Positions 1 through 13,793 of a stretch of DNA of 64,000 nucleotides are shown here, piece after piece. Below the pieces are notes generated by a model, which saw nothing but the letters and a program-made list of their open reading frames with translations, was not told the DNA's origin and did not search any database. Source of the DNA: Hirudinaria manillensis (taxonomy: Eukaryota > Annelida > Clitellata > Hirudinida > Hirudinidae); the NCBI GenBank assembly GCA_034509925.1, contig CM067528.1, positions 1-64,000 on the forward strand. The letters are read 5' to 3'. Position numbers and translations under genes: made by a program. Positions within the stretch are counted from its first letter, which is position 1. The number at the start of each line of letters is the position of its first letter.

Positions 1-1583
1 CACGGTAAATTAAACTAAAGAAATAAGTTGTTTATTTGGTAATAAAATTATTTGGAATCCAAATAAAATTAAAACCAGAAATGTAATCAAAATAAATTAA
101 ATTAATTAACAAGGGATGATAAATCATCGCCCAAAACAACAAATTACCTTAGCAATTTAACCACGGATTCGTCAATGAACGGTAAAATAAACTAAAGAAA
201 TAAGTTGTTTATTTGGTAATAAAATTATTGGGAACCCAAGTAAAATTAAAACCAAAAATGCAATGTAACAACAAGAGATGAAATCTCAGCCCTTGGAAAA
301 ACCACAGAAATAAGTTGTTTATTTGGTAAAAAAATTATTGGGAACCCAAAAATTAAAACCAAAAATGCAATTAACTTAGTAGTTTTACCACGAATTCATC
401 AATGAACGATAAATTAGTGTAACAACAAGAGATGAAATCTCAGCCCTTGAAGAAACCAAGGAAAAAGTTATTTATTTGGTAAAAAAATTATTGGGAACCC
501 AAAAAAAATTTTTTTAAAAACCAAAAATACAATAAATTAAAATAAAATAGTTTATAACGTGCGTTTTTCAAAAAAAATCTAAAAACGTATTTAACGTTAA
601 AGATTTTTGAGAATGACGAGCGAGGTATATTAAAATGCTAAAAAATACCAGGAAATGCTTCGCATTACAAGTATCAAAGCTATACCGAAATATATAATAT
701 ATATTATATATTATATAAAAGTTCTACAAAATTCTAAAGCGTATTTCACGATAAAAAAGAATTTAAGAACAAAAGTGAAAAAAGCAATTAAAAAATTACG
801 CTAAGAAATACCATTAAATTGCAACGCATAAAATGGTATCGAAGCAAAATAGAAGCAAGCACGTGTGTTTTGAACAAAACACTGATAACCACTAAGAAAT
901 ATCTTAGGATTATCAAGCGACAAAAATACGAATACTTCAACAGACAAAATACAAGGCAAAATACCGTTAATACGATTAAACTCACTAGGCCCTCGGCAGT
1001 TCTGCCCTCTAAGGTGAGCGAATAAGCGAAAAACGTAAAGATCGAAAAGCGGAAAATATTGTCCTTATATAGCCGAGGAAGGTCCAGTGTTGACCAATAG
1101 GAGACTCCTGAGCGGCGGTGGGAGCACTGCTTCCCCTGTTCTTTGAAGTGTTCATGCTGGCTAGCTTCTCTCTCCTCTAGAGGGGAGGTGGTGTCCTAGG
1201 AACTAGTTAATTAGTTATGCAGGCGTGACTCATTACATCGAGTTCAGGCCAGTCATTGTGTAATGCATCATTGGCCTAGAACTAGGCGGTAAGATGGCTA
1301 TACGGTTCATTGTTTGCAGATAAATCTAATAACAAAGATGGTATTAGGCAGGGTAGGGTTAAGACAGGAAATATAAATAAAACTGCACTTCCACTTTCTT
1401 TGTTAATAGATAATCCAGCAACTTATGTACCGTATTCGTCAAAAACACACAATGTAAAGCTAACTAAATTAACACTGCATCAAGAGACAATATATCGGCA
1501 ATTGATGATACAAACTGGCATTAAAGTTATTGGGATCCCAAATAAAAATTAGAGCCAGATACGGACAAAATGTTTAACTAATT
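1..1583 (-). mobile_element. Family A fragment, inverted and truncated
   Basis: This is the reverse complement of the family A 3' region at about 18,930-20,450. Read on the minus strand, it runs from the element's 3' tail through a telomeric junction, promoter, RNA motif and leader to the AT-rich subrepeats at position 1. Its telomeric junction (1,350-1,362) is degenerate: one T is missing, giving GGGTAGGG. It meets the 523-bp satellite at about 1,583 with no telomeric repeat at the join, unlike most other boundaries here. No coding capacity is visible. The short ORFs across the leader also occur in other copies but carry no recognisable domain. Confidence 0.8.
981..1018 (-). other. Covarying RNA motif, family A copy (minus strand)
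   Basis: Same 38-bp two-helix motif as at 19,206-19,243. Upstream on the minus strand are a TATA box (1,064-1,073) and a CCAAT box (1,093-1,097). Confidence 0.6.
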
Positions 1584-4440
1584 CGACTTAAACCACTGTT
1601 CTTAGACTTCTTCTTAATACTTTCGACAAGAACTTTCGCTAGAGGTCGCTGAAATTAAACTTTCGATAATCCAATTTGTCAAATTTTAATCTCACATATT
1701 GTAAACTTCTACGCTAGCTCTTACAAGTCATTCTTCCTTTCTTCCTTCTTTCTTCTTAACCCACCAGAGATCGCTGAAATTTATCGATTCTCGTCAACAC
1801 GATCTATCGATACTAATTTCGTACCGAGCGCCTATTTTATGAATTTATATTTATATTATATAAATTTATATAAATTAAGGCATTTATCCGTAGGACTCAT
1901 TTTAAATTAACGAATAATTTAAACTTATCCTACACTCTGGAAATTCCTCCGATCCCAAATAAGAACGCCCGCTAGATGTCGCGGAAATTAATCGATTCTC
2001 AGCAAATTGACTTATCGATTTTTTGATCCTGCGTCTAGACTATAATTTATAAATGTATAAATTAAATTGTAGGAGGACCCTTAAATTGAAAAATAATTTA
2101 AGTCCATCCTACGTTAACCACTGTTCTTAGACTTCTTCTTAATACTTTCGACAAGAACTTTCGCTAGAGGTCGCTGAAATTAAACTTTCGATAATCCAAT
2201 TTGTCAAATTTTTAATCTCACATTATAAACCTCTACGCTAGTTCTTACAAGTCATTCTTCTCTTCTTTTCTTTCTACTTAACCCACCAGAGATCGCTGAA
2301 ATTTATCGATTCTCGTCAACGCGATCTATCGATACTAGTTTCGTACCGAGCGCCTATTTTATGAATTTATATTTATATTATATAAATTTATATAAATTAA
2401 GGCATTTATCCGTAGGACTCATTTTAAATTAACGAATAATTTAAACTTATCCTACACTCTGGAAATTCCTTTGATCCCAAATAAGAACGCCCGCTAGATG
2501 TCGCGGAAACTAATCGATTCTCAGCAAATTGACTTATCGATTTTTTGATCCTGCGTCTAGACTATAATTTATAAATGTATAAATTAAATTGTAGGAGGAC
2601 CCTTAAATTGAAAAATAATTTAAGTCCATCCTACGTTAACCACTGTTCTTAGACTTCTTCTTAATACTTTCGACAAGAACTTTCGCTAGAGGTCGCTGAA
2701 ATTAAACTTTCGATAATCCAATTTGTCAAATTTTTAATCTCACATTATAAACCTCTACGCTAGTTCTTACAAGTCATTCTTCTCTTCTTTTCTTTCTACT
2801 TAACCCACCAGAGATCGCTGAAATTTATCGATTCTCGTCAACGCGATCTATCGATACTAGTTTCGTACCGAGCGCCTATTTTATGAATTTATATTTATAT
2901 TATATAAATTTATATAAATTAAGGCATTTATCCGTAGGACTCATTTTAAATTAAAGAATAATTTAAATTTATCCTACACTCTGGAAATTCCTTTGATCCC
3001 AAATAAGAACGCCCGCTAGATGTCGCGGAAACTAATCGATTCTCAGCAAACTGACTTATCGATTTTTTGATCCTGCGTCTAGACTATAATTTATAAATGT
3101 ATAAATTAAAATGTAGATGGACCCTTAAATTGAAAAATAATTTAAGTCCATCCTACGTTAACCATTGTTCTTAGACTTCTTCTTAATACTTTCGACAAGA
3201 ACTTTCGCTAGAGGTCGCTGAAATTAAACTTTCGATAATCCAATTTGTCAAATTTTAATCTCACATATTGTAAACTTCTACGCTAGCTCTTACAAGTCAT
3301 TTTTCCTTTCTTCCTTCTTTCTTCTTAACCCACCAGAGATCGCTGAAATTTATCGATTCTCGTCAACACGATCTATCGATACTAATTTCGTACCGAGCGC
3401 CTATTTTATGAATTTATATTTATATTATATAAATTTATATAAATTAAGGCATTTATCCGTAGGACTCATTTTAAATTAACGAATAATTTAAACTTATCCT
3501 ACACTCTGGAAATTCCTTTGATCCCAAATAAGAACGCCCGCTAGATGTCGCGGAAACTAATCGATTCTCAGCAAATTGACTTATCGATTTTTTTGATCCT
3601 GCGTCTAGACTATAATTTATAAATGTATAAATTAAATTGTAGGAGGACCCTTAAATTGAAAAATAATTTAAGTCCACCCTACGTTAACCATTGTTCTTAG
3701 ACTTCTTCTTAATACTTCCGACAAGAACTTTCGCTAGAGGTCGCTGAAATTAAACTTTCGATAATCCAATTTGTCAAATTTTTAATCTCACATTATAAAC
3801 CTCTACGCTAGTTCTTACAAGTCATTCTTCTCTTCTTTTCTTTCTACTTAACCCACCAGAGATCGCTGAAATTTATCGATTCTCGTCAACGCGATCTATC
3901 GATACTAGTTTCGTACCGAGCGCCTATTTTATGAATTTATATTTATATTATATAAATTTATATAAATTAAGGCATTTATCCGTAGTACTCATTTTAAATT
4001 AAAGAATAATTTAAATTTATCCTACACTCTGGAAATTCCTTTGATCCCAAATAAGAACGCCCGCTAGATGTCGCGGAAACTAATCGATTCTCAGCAAACT
4101 GACTTATCGATTTTTGATCCTGCGTCTAGACTATAATTTATAAATGTATAAATTAAAATGTAGGAGGACCCTTAAATTGAAAAATAATTTAAGTCTATCC
4201 AACGTTAACCATTGTTCTTAGACTCCTTCTTAATACTTTCGACAAGAACTTTCACTAGAGGTCGCTGAAATTAAACTTTCGATAATCCAATTTGTCGAAT
4301 TTTTAATCTCACATATTATAAACTTCTACGCTAGTTCTTAAAATTCATTCATTTTCTTTTCTTTCTTCTTAACCCACCAGAGATCACTGAAACTTATCGA
4401 TTCTCGTCAACTCGATCTATCGATTCTAATTTCGTACCGA
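1584..4440 (+). repeat. Tandem satellite, about 523-bp monomer, first block
   Basis: About 5.5 head-to-tail monomers. The landmark 'ACTGTTCTTAGACTTC' or its one-base variant recurs near 1,597, 2,117, 2,640, 3,164, 3,688 and 4,211. Each monomer holds three diverged versions of one box (CGCTAGAGGTCGCTGAAA, CCAGAGATCGCTGAAA and CGCTAGATGTCGCGGAAA), the last two followed by TCGATTCTC, so the monomer is itself a higher-order repeat. The block is nearly the same as 9,005-11,855, offset 7,414 bp. No gene is seen. Confidence 0.9.
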
Positions 4441-5365
4441 GCGCCTCCCGCAAGGAAACGTTCCAATTTGACGAGACTCATTGCGAGTTTTAACCGTCAA
4501 ACGGCTATTTCTCAATGCATAATCTCTTATTTACAATAAATCCGAATGGATTTAAATCGACTTGATTTACAGTCTCCAGAGCTTTTTGAAAAGCCCCCGA
4601 TTAAGATGAAAACTTCATCGAAAACCGGACGAGAACCTGCCACCTGTCGACGGATATTAAACATTTCAGTTAGCTGATTCCCGGAAATGAAAATTCATCA
4701 AATACGGGTCGGGAACCTGTTATCTGTCATTGTTTAATGGATTTCAAGGCTCAGTCCACTGGACCAAAGCTTCTCGGAATACAGTGAAAAATTCACCGAA
4801 AACCGGGCAGAAATCCGCCAAATATTAAAACCCGAACCCGCCATCTATCGACGGAAGTTTCATGGGCTCCAGGGCTCAGTCCAAAGGACCAAAACCCCCC
4901 GGAATACGATCGGAAATTCATCGGAAACCGAGAGTGAACCTACCATCTGTCGACGGAAACTAGAATTTAATTGACTTCATGGTTATCCAGAAAACCGTGT
5001 TGCCTATAATTCTTCTGGCAATATCCCATTTGACATCAATGTATTTGGCACTACTTTATGAGTCTAAAAACTGACTCTCTTAATAATAAAAAATCTCTCT
5101 TGCGATCAACTCGAATAAATATTTGCGAAGATCGTTTAAAAGGCAATTAATCTTCGTCACGGACCCCCAACGAGCCTACAAGCGACCTGACACGAACATT
5201 TCCAAGACGAGCAGCCGTGCTGACGAGACACCCCCCATGGTTGCCTGTCTACACCGCCAGTATCCAGTAGGAACTGCTCATCTTGACACGTCATTAGAAC
5301 GACTGACTAATGACTATTTCGATCGTGGTTAAATAGCCACGTTTTTCCGTTTTGATCTACATTTT

Positions 5366-5404
5366 CCACCTTCGAGGGTTGTACGACAACCGAGGGCCTA
5401 GTGG
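5366..5404 (+). other. Covarying two-helix RNA motif, family C archetype
   Basis: The outer helix is CCAC (5,366-5,369) with GTGG (5,401-5,404). The inner hairpin is GGTTGT with ACAACC around loop ACG (5,377-5,391). Between them lie the internal-loop strands CTTCGAG and GAGGGCCTA. The same internal loop occurs in families A and B with different but still complementary helices. A TATA-like TTAAATA lies about 35 bp upstream, so the motif should fall at or just after the transcript start. Function unknown. It is not a hammerhead, because CUGAUGA and GAAA cores are absent. Confidence 0.6.
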
Positions 5405-6045
5405 TATAAAAATGTTTTAAATAAATGTTTTTTAAAAATGTATTAAATGGATTATCTTATCAATGTTCGTCTTGTTTCTGCCACAAGGTTAGCATCCGAG
5501 TTTTGGTGAGTTACGATTAATCTAATCCGACGCTGCACATAACTCTCTGCAAAAATTTATATCTTGCATTCTAGCATTATTCTTTACAATGGAATTGCAA
5601 TTGTTTTCCATTGTGTTTGCATTATAAGGCAAAGGTAGCTCGGTTTAAACAACATTCGCTACGATATGAATACACGCTAGATGGCGCAGAAACCTGTAAT
5701 AATTGCAAGTTGTACATCAGGGTCGTTATAAATCAAGATTAATCTAATCCGAAATTATACACGGCTACTTACAAATGTTATATCTTGCATTCTGGCTCAT
5801 ATTCTTGCTACTGGAATTACAATAGTTTTTTTTCCATCGCATAAGAATACCCGCTAGATGTCGCTTTAATGATTGCAAGATTTGCATCAAGGTCGTTATA
5901 AATCGGGATTAAAATAATCCGATATTATACACGGCTACATACAAATGCCATATCTTGTATTCAGGCTCATATTCTTGCTAATTGGAATTACAATAGCTTT
6001 TTCCATAGCATAAGAATACCCGCTAGATGTCGCTCAAAGGATTGC

Positions 6046-6074
6046 AAGACTTAACAATAATAATAGTAATAATG

Positions 6075-6142
<68 letters not shown>

Positions 6143-6179
6143 GTTAATAAACCCTAACCCTAACCCCTAACCCTAACCC

Positions 6180-6220
<41 letters not shown>

Positions 6221-6304
6221 GTAACAATAATAACAATAATAATAGCAATAATAATAATAATAATATTAATAACATTAATAATAATTATAATAATAACAAT
6301 AACG

Positions 6305-6344
<40 letters not shown>

Positions 6345-6372
6345 GAATAAGAATAAGAAGAAGAAGAAGAAG
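6046..6372 (+). repeat. (TAA)n microsatellite with telomeric insert
   Basis: An imperfect TAA/AAT tract ending in an AAG run. At 6,149-6,183 it contains two pairs of CCCTAA repeats separated by a CCCCTAA variant. The same insert sits in the matching tract at 13,566-13,599 and, inverted, at 58,280-58,317. Confidence 0.95.
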
Positions 6373-7262
6373 CCACCAAATAAGGACACTCGTTAGATGT
6401 CGCCAAAATATATCGATTCTCGTGATAACGACTAATCAACTATTTGCGACAAATTATATAGCACTCACTCCTTGGTCACCTTCCTCGAACAATATTAGCC
6501 GTAAAATTCGACTAATTACGGATCCGCTCTAAGGAGCGTAGGTCGTAAAAAGCGGTCTCACGATTAAAGCAAATGTTTTCTTCTGCGAAAGCGGAACGAC
6601 ATTTTTTTCTCCTATCTTAACCCTAACCGTGTCAATACCATCGTAGGAGGAAACAATTTTCTTTAATCATTGAGTACAGCAATCAATCGAGGATTTTGAC
6701 AATCTCAGAAGATAACTAATCAATAAGAGAGAATATAACGACCCCCGTAAGGAAACGTCCCAATGTGCCGAGATTCACTGCGAGTTTTAACCGTCAAACG
6801 GCTATTTCTCAATGCATAATCTCTTATTTACAATAAATCCGAATGGATTTAAATCGACTCGATTTGCAGTCTCCAGAACTTTTTTGAAAAAGCCCCCGAT
6901 TAAGATGAAAACTTCATCGAAAACCGGACGAGAAACTGCCACCTGTCGACGAATATTAAACATTTCAGTTAGCTGATTCCCGGAAATGAAAATTCATCAA
7001 ATACGGGTCGGGAATATGTTATCTGTCACTGTTTAATGGATTTCAGGGCTCAGTCCATTGGACCAAAGCTCCTCGGAATACGGTGAATAATTCACCGAAA
7101 ACCGAGCAAAAATCCGCCAAATACTAAAACCCGAACCAGCAATCTATCGACGGAAATTTTCATGGTCTCCAGGGCTCAATCCAAAGGACCAAAACCCCTC
7201 GGAATAAGATCAAAAATTCATCGGAAACCGAGATTGAATCCGCCATCTGTCGAGATAAGCTA

Positions 7263-10200
7263 AAATTTAAATTTATCGTACACTCTGGAAGAACATCCGC
7301 CAGATGCCGCATAAATTAATCGATTCTCAGCAAATTGACTTATCGATTTTTTGATCCTGCGTCTAGGCTATAATTTATAAATGTATAAATTAAAATGTAG
7401 GAGGACCCTTAAATTGAAAAATAATTTAAGTCCATCCTACATTAACCATTGTTCTTAGACTTCTTCTTAATACTTTCGACAAGAACTTTCACTAGAGGTC
7501 GCTGAAATTAAACTTTCGATAATCCAATTTGTCAAATTTTTAATCTCACATTATAAACTTCTACGCTAGTTCTTACAAGTCATTCTTCTCTTCTTTTCTT
7601 TCTACTTAACCCACCAGAGATCGCTGAAATTTATCGATTCTCGTCAACGCGATCTATCGATACTAGTTTCGTACCGAGCGCCTATTTGATGAATTTATAT
7701 TTATATTATATAAATTTATATAAATTAGGGCATTTATCCGTAGGACTCATTTTAAATTAATAATTTAAACTTATCCTACACTCTGGAAATCCCCTTGGTC
7801 CCAAATAAGAACGCTCACTAGATGTCGCGGAAATTAATCGATTCTCAGCAAATTGACTTATCGATTTTTTGATTCTGCGTCTAGACTATAATTTATAAAT
7901 GTATAAATTAAATTGTAGGAGGACCCTTAAATTGAAAAATAATTTAAGTCCATCCTACGTTAACCACTGTTCTTAGACTTCTTCTTAATACTTTCGACAA
8001 GAACTTTCGCTAGAGGTCGCTGAAATTAAACTTTCGATAATCCAATTTGTCAAATTTTTAATCTCACATTATAAACCTCTACGCTAGTTCTTACAAGTCA
8101 TTCTTCTTCTTTTCTTTCTACTTAACCCACCAGAGATCGCTGAAATTTATCGATTCTCGTCAACGCGATCTATCGATACTAGTTTCGTACCGAGCGCCTA
8201 TTTTATGAATTTATATTTATATTATATAAATTTATATAAATTAAGGCATTTATCCGTAGGACTCATTTTAAATTAAAGAATAATTTAAATTTATCCTACA
8301 CTCTGGAAATTCCTTTGATCCCAAATAAGAACGCTCACTAGATGTCGCGGAAATTAATCGATTCTCAGCAAATTGACTTATCGATTTTTTTGATCCTGCG
8401 TCTAGACTATAATTTATAAATGTATAAATTAAATTGTAGGAGGACCCTTAAATTGAAAAATAATTTAAGTCCATCCTACGTTAACCACTGTTCTTAGACT
8501 TCTTCTTAATACTTTCGACAAGAACTTTCGCTAGAGGTCGCTGAAATTAAACTTTCGATAATCCAATTTGTCAAATTTTTAATCTCACATTATAAACCTC
8601 TACGCTAGTTCTTACAAGTCATTCTTCTCTTCTTTTCTTTCTACTTAACCCACCAGAGATCGCTGAAATTTATCGATTCTCGTCAACGCGATCTATCGAT
8701 ACTAGTTTCGTACCGAGCGCCTATTTTATGAATTTATATTTATATTATATAAATTTATATAATTAAGGCATTTATCCGTAGGACTCATTTTAAATTAACG
8801 AATAATTTAAACTTATCCTACACTCTGGAAATTCCTTTGATCCCAAATAAGAACGCCCGCTAGATGTCGCGGAAACTAATCGATTCTCAGCAAATTGACT
8901 TATCGATTTTTTGATCCTGCGTCTAGACTATAATTTATAAATGTATAAATTAAATTGTAGGAGGACCCTTAAATTGAAAAATAATTTAAGTCCATCCTAC
9001 GTTAACCACTGTTCTTAGACTTCTTCTTAATACTTTCGACAAGAACTTTCGCTAGAGGTCGCTGAAATTAAACTTTCGATAATCCAATTTGTCAAATTTT
9101 AATCTCACATATTGTAAACTTCTACGCTAGCTCTTACAAGTCATTCTTCCTTTCTTCCTTCTTTCTTCTTAACCCACCAGAGATCGCTGAAATTTATCGA
9201 TTCTCGTCAACACGATCTATCGATACTAATTTCGTACCGAGCGCCTATTTTATGAATTTATATTTATATTATATAAATTTATATAAATTAAGGCATTTAT
9301 CCGTAGGACTCATTTTAAATTAACGAATAATTTAAACTTATCCTACACTCTGGAAATTCCTCCGATCCCAAATAAGAACGCCCGCTAGATGTCGCGGAAA
9401 TTAATCGATTCTCAGCAAATTGACTTATCGATTTTTTGATCCTGCGTCTAGACTATAATTTATAAATGTATAAATTAAATTGTAGGAGGACCCTTAAATT
9501 GAAAAATAATTTAAGTCCATCCTACGTTAACCACTGTTCTTAGACTTCTTCTTAATACTTTCGACAAGAACTTTCGCTAGAGGTCGCTGAAATTAAACTT
9601 TCGATAATCCAATTTGTCAAATTTTTAATCTCACATTATAAACCTCTACGCTAGTTCTTACAAGTCATTCTTCTCTTCTTTTCTTTCTACTTAACCCACC
9701 AGAGATCGCTGAAATTTATCGATTCTCGTCAACGCGATCTATCGATACTAGTTTCGTACCGAGCGCCTATTTTATGAATTTATATTTATATTATATAAAT
9801 TTATATAAATTAAGGCATTTATCCGTAGGACTCATTTTAAATTAACGAATAATTTAAACTTATCCTACACTCTGGAAATTCCTTTGATCCCAAATAAGAA
9901 CGCCCGCTAGATGTCGCGGAAACTAATCGATTCTCAGCAAATTGACTTATCGATTTTTTGATCCTGCGTCTAGACTATAATTTATAAATGTATAAATTAA
10001 ATTGTAGGAGGACCCTTAAATTGAAAAATAATTTAAGTCCATCCTACGTTAACCACTGTTCTTAGACTTCTTCTTAATACTTTCGACAAGAACTTTCGCT
10101 AGAGGTCGCTGAAATTAAACTTTCGATAATCCAATTTGTCAAATTTTTAATCTCACATTATAAACCTCTACGCTAGTTCTTACAAGTCATTCTTCTCTTC

Positions 10201-11855
10201 TTTTCTTTCTACTTAACCCACCAGAGATCGCTGAAATTTATCGATTCTCGTCAACGCGATCTATCGATACTAGTTTCGTACCGAGCGCCTATTTTATGAA
10301 TTTATATTTATATTATATAAATTTATATAAATTAAGGCATTTATCCGTAGGACTCATTTTAAATTAAAGAATAATTTAAATTTATCCTACACTCTGGAAA
10401 TTCCTTTGATCCCAAATAAGAACGCCCGCTAGATGTCGCGGAAACTAATCGATTCTCAGCAAACTGACTTATCGATTTTTTGATCCTGCGTCTAGACTAT
10501 AATTTATAAATGTATAAATTAAAATGTAGATGGACCCTTAAATTGAAAAATAATTTAAGTCCATCCTACGTTAACCATTGTTCTTAGACTTCTTCTTAAT
10601 ACTTTCGACAAGAACTTTCGCTAGAGGTCGCTGAAATTAAACTTTCGATAATCCAATTTGTCAAATTTTAATCTCACATATTGTAAACTTCTACGCTAGC
10701 TCTTACAAGTCATTTTTCCTTTCTTCCTTCTTTCTTCTTAACCCACCAGAGATCGCTGAAATTTATCGATTCTCGTCAACACGATCTATCGATACTAATT
10801 TCGTACCGAGCGCCTATTTTATGAATTTATATTTATATTATATAAATTTATATAAATTAAGGCATTTATCCGTAGGACTCATTTTAAATTAACGAATAAT
10901 TTAAACTTATCCTACACTCTGGAAATTCCTTTGATCCCAAATAAGAACGCCCGCTAGATGTCGCGGAAACTAATCGATTCTCAGCAAATTGACTTATCGA
11001 TTTTTTTGATCCTGCGTCTAGACTATAATTTATAAATGTATAAATTAAATTGTAGGAGGACCCTTAAATTGAAAAATAATTTAAGTCCACCCTACGTTAA
11101 CCATTGTTCTTAGACTTCTTCTTAATACTTCCGACAAGAACTTTCGCTAGAGGTCGCTGAAATTAAACTTTCGATAATCCAATTTGTCAAATTTTTAATC
11201 TCACATTATAAACCTCTACGCTAGTTCTTACAAGTCATTCTTCTCTTCTTTTCTTTCTACTTAACCCACCAGAGATCGCTGAAATTTATCGATTCTCGTC
11301 AACGCGATCTATCGATACTAGTTTCGTACCGAGCGCCTATTTTATGAATTTATATTTATATTATATAAATTTATATAAATTAAGGCATTTATCCGTAGTA
11401 CTCATTTTAAATTAAAGAATAATTTAAATTTATCCTACACTCTGGAAATTCCTTTGATCCCAAATAAGAACGCCCGCTAGATGTCGCGGAAACTAATCGA
11501 TTCTCAGCAAACTGACTTATCGATTTTTTGATCCTGCGTCTAGACTATAATTTATAAATGTATAAATTAAAATGTAGGAGGACCCTTAAATTGAAAAATA
11601 ATTTAAGTCTATCCAACGTTAACCATTGTTCTTAGACTCCTTCTTAATACTTTCGACAAGAACTTTCACTAGAGGTCGCTGAAATTAAACTTTCGATAAT
11701 CCAATTTGTCGAATTTTTAATCTCACATATTATAAACTTCTACGCTAGTTCTTAAAATTCATTCATTTTCTTTTCTTTCTTCTTAACCCACCAGAGATCA
11801 CTGAAACTTATCGATTCTCGTCAACTCGATCTATCGATTCTAATTTCGTACCGAG
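7263..11855 (+). repeat. Tandem satellite, about 523-bp monomer, second block
   Basis: About nine monomers with the same structure as the first block. The 'TGTTCTTAGACT' landmark recurs every 520-526 bp from about 7,449 to about 11,627. Monomers differ by scattered substitutions and by the state of a pyrimidine tract (TCTTCTCTTCTTTTC versus TTCCTTTCTTCC types), giving at least two monomer classes. Confidence 0.9.
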
Positions 11856-12779
11856 CGCCTCCCGCAAGGAAACGTTCCAATTTGACGAGACTCATTGCGA
11901 GTTTTAACCGTCAAACGGCTATTTCTCAATGCATAATCTCTTATTTACAATAAATCCGAATGGATTTAAATCGACTTGATTTACAGTCTCCAGAGCTTTT
12001 TGAAAAGCCCCCGATTAAGATGAAAACTTCATCGAAAACCGGACGAGAACCTGCCACCTGTCGACGGATATTAAACATTTCAGTTAGCTGATTCCCGGAA
12101 ATGAAAATTCATCAAATACGGGTCGGGAACCTGTTATCTGTCATTGTTTAATGGATTTCAAGGCTCAGTCCACTGGACCAAAGCTTCTCGGAATACAGTG
12201 AAAAATTCACCGAAAACCGGGCAGAAATCCGCCAAATATTAAAACCCGAACCCGCCATCTATCGACGGAAGTTTCATGGGCTCCAGGGCTCAGTCCAAAG
12301 GACCAAAACCCCCCGGAATACGATCGGAAATTCATCGGAAACCGAGAGTGAACCTACCATCTGTCGACGGAAACTAGAATTTAATTGACTTCATGGTTAT
12401 CCAGAAAACCGTGTTGCCTATAATTCTTCTGGCAATATCCCATTTGACATAAATGTATTTGGCACTACTTTATGAGTCTAAAAACTGACTCTCTTAATAA
12501 TAAAAAATCTCTCTTGCGATCAACTCGAATAAATATTTGCGAAGATCGTTTAAAAGGCAATTAATCTTCGTCACGGACCCCCAACGAGCCTACAAGCGAC
12601 CTGACACGAACATTTCCAAGACGAGCAGCCGTGCTGACGAGACACCCCCCATGGTTGCCTGTCTACACCGCCAGTATCCAGTAGGAACTGCTCATCTTGA
12701 CACGTCATTAGAACGACTGACTAATGACTATTTCGATCGTGGTTAAATAGCCACGTTTTTCCGTTTTGATCTACATTTT

Positions 12780-12818
12780 CCACCTTCGAGGGTTGTACGA
12801 CAACCGAGGGCCTAGTGG
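12780..12818 (+). other. Covarying RNA motif, family C copy
   Basis: Identical to 5,366-5,404, with the same TATA-like sequence upstream (about 12,742). Confidence 0.6.
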
Positions 12819-13468
12819 TATAAAAATGTTTTAAATAAATGTTTTTTAAAAATGTATTAAATGGATTATCTTATCAATGTTCGTCTTGTTTCTGCCACAA
12901 GGTTAGCATCCGAGTTTTGGTGAGTTACGATTAATCTAATCCGACGCTGCACATAACTCTCTGCAAAAATTTATATCTTGCATTCTAGCATTATTCTTTA
13001 CAATGGAATTGCAATTGTTTTCCATTGTGTTTGCATTATAAGGCAAAGGTAGCTCGGTTTAAACAACATTCGCTACGATATGAATACACGCTAGATGGCG
13101 CAGAAACCTGTAATAATTGCAAGTTGTACATCAGGGTCGTTATAAATCAAGATTAATCTAATCCGAAATTATACACGGCTACTTACAAATGTTATATCTT
13201 GCATTCTGGCTCATATTCTTGCTACTGGAATTACAATAGTTTTTTTTCCATCGCATAAGAATACCCGCTAGATGTCGCTTTAATGATTGCAAGATTTGCA
13301 TCAAGGTCGTTATAAATCGGGATTAAAATAATCCGATATTATACACGGCTACATACAAATGCCATATCTTGTATTCAGGCTCATATTCTTGCTAATTGGA
13401 ATTACAATAGCTTTTTCCATAGCATAAGAATACCCGCTAGATGTCGCTCAAAGGATTGCAAGACTTAA

Positions 13469-13488
13469 CAATAATAATAGTAATAATG

Positions 13489-13559
<71 letters not shown>

Positions 13560-13596
13560 GTTAATAAACCCTAACCCTAACCCCTAACCCTAACCC

Positions 13597-13634
<38 letters not shown>

Positions 13635-13793
13635 GTAACAATAATAACAATAATAATAGCAATAATAATAATAATAATATTAATAACATTATTAATAATA
13701 ATTATAATAATAACAATAACGATAATAATAATAATAATATTAATAATAATAATAATAATAAGAATAAGAATAAGAAGAAGAAGAAGAAGCCAC
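13469..13793 (+). repeat. (TAA)n microsatellite with telomeric insert, copy 2
   Basis: Counterpart of 6,046-6,372. It keeps the telomeric insert (13,566-13,599) although the TAA tract around it differs in length and interruptions. Confidence 0.95.

Larger units (their letters stand above)
4441..6621 (+). mobile_element. Family C telomere-associated element, copy 1
   Basis: An element without visible coding capacity. In order it holds: four degenerate ~100-bp repeats, each ending in a TGCCAYCTGTCGACGG-like string (4,441-4,980); a leader and TATA-like region (about 5,328); the covarying RNA motif (5,366-5,404); a segment with three GCTAGATGKCGC boxes (5,450-6,045); a (TAA)n microsatellite with a telomeric insert; and a terminal 260 bp ending in GAAAGCGGAACGACA, a pyrimidine tract and TTAACCCTAACC. 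The next unit begins directly after, with GTGTCAATACCATC. It is grouped with A and B because of the shared RNA motif, the 3' end and the junction motif. It may be a non-autonomous partner that uses RT supplied by A. Confidence 0.65.

Noticed and set aside
5123..5332. A 69-aa frame found in all three C copies
   Set aside because: It begins at TTG, has no recognisable domain, and its conservation follows from duplication. The one difference seen (Leu to Arg) is non-synonymous.
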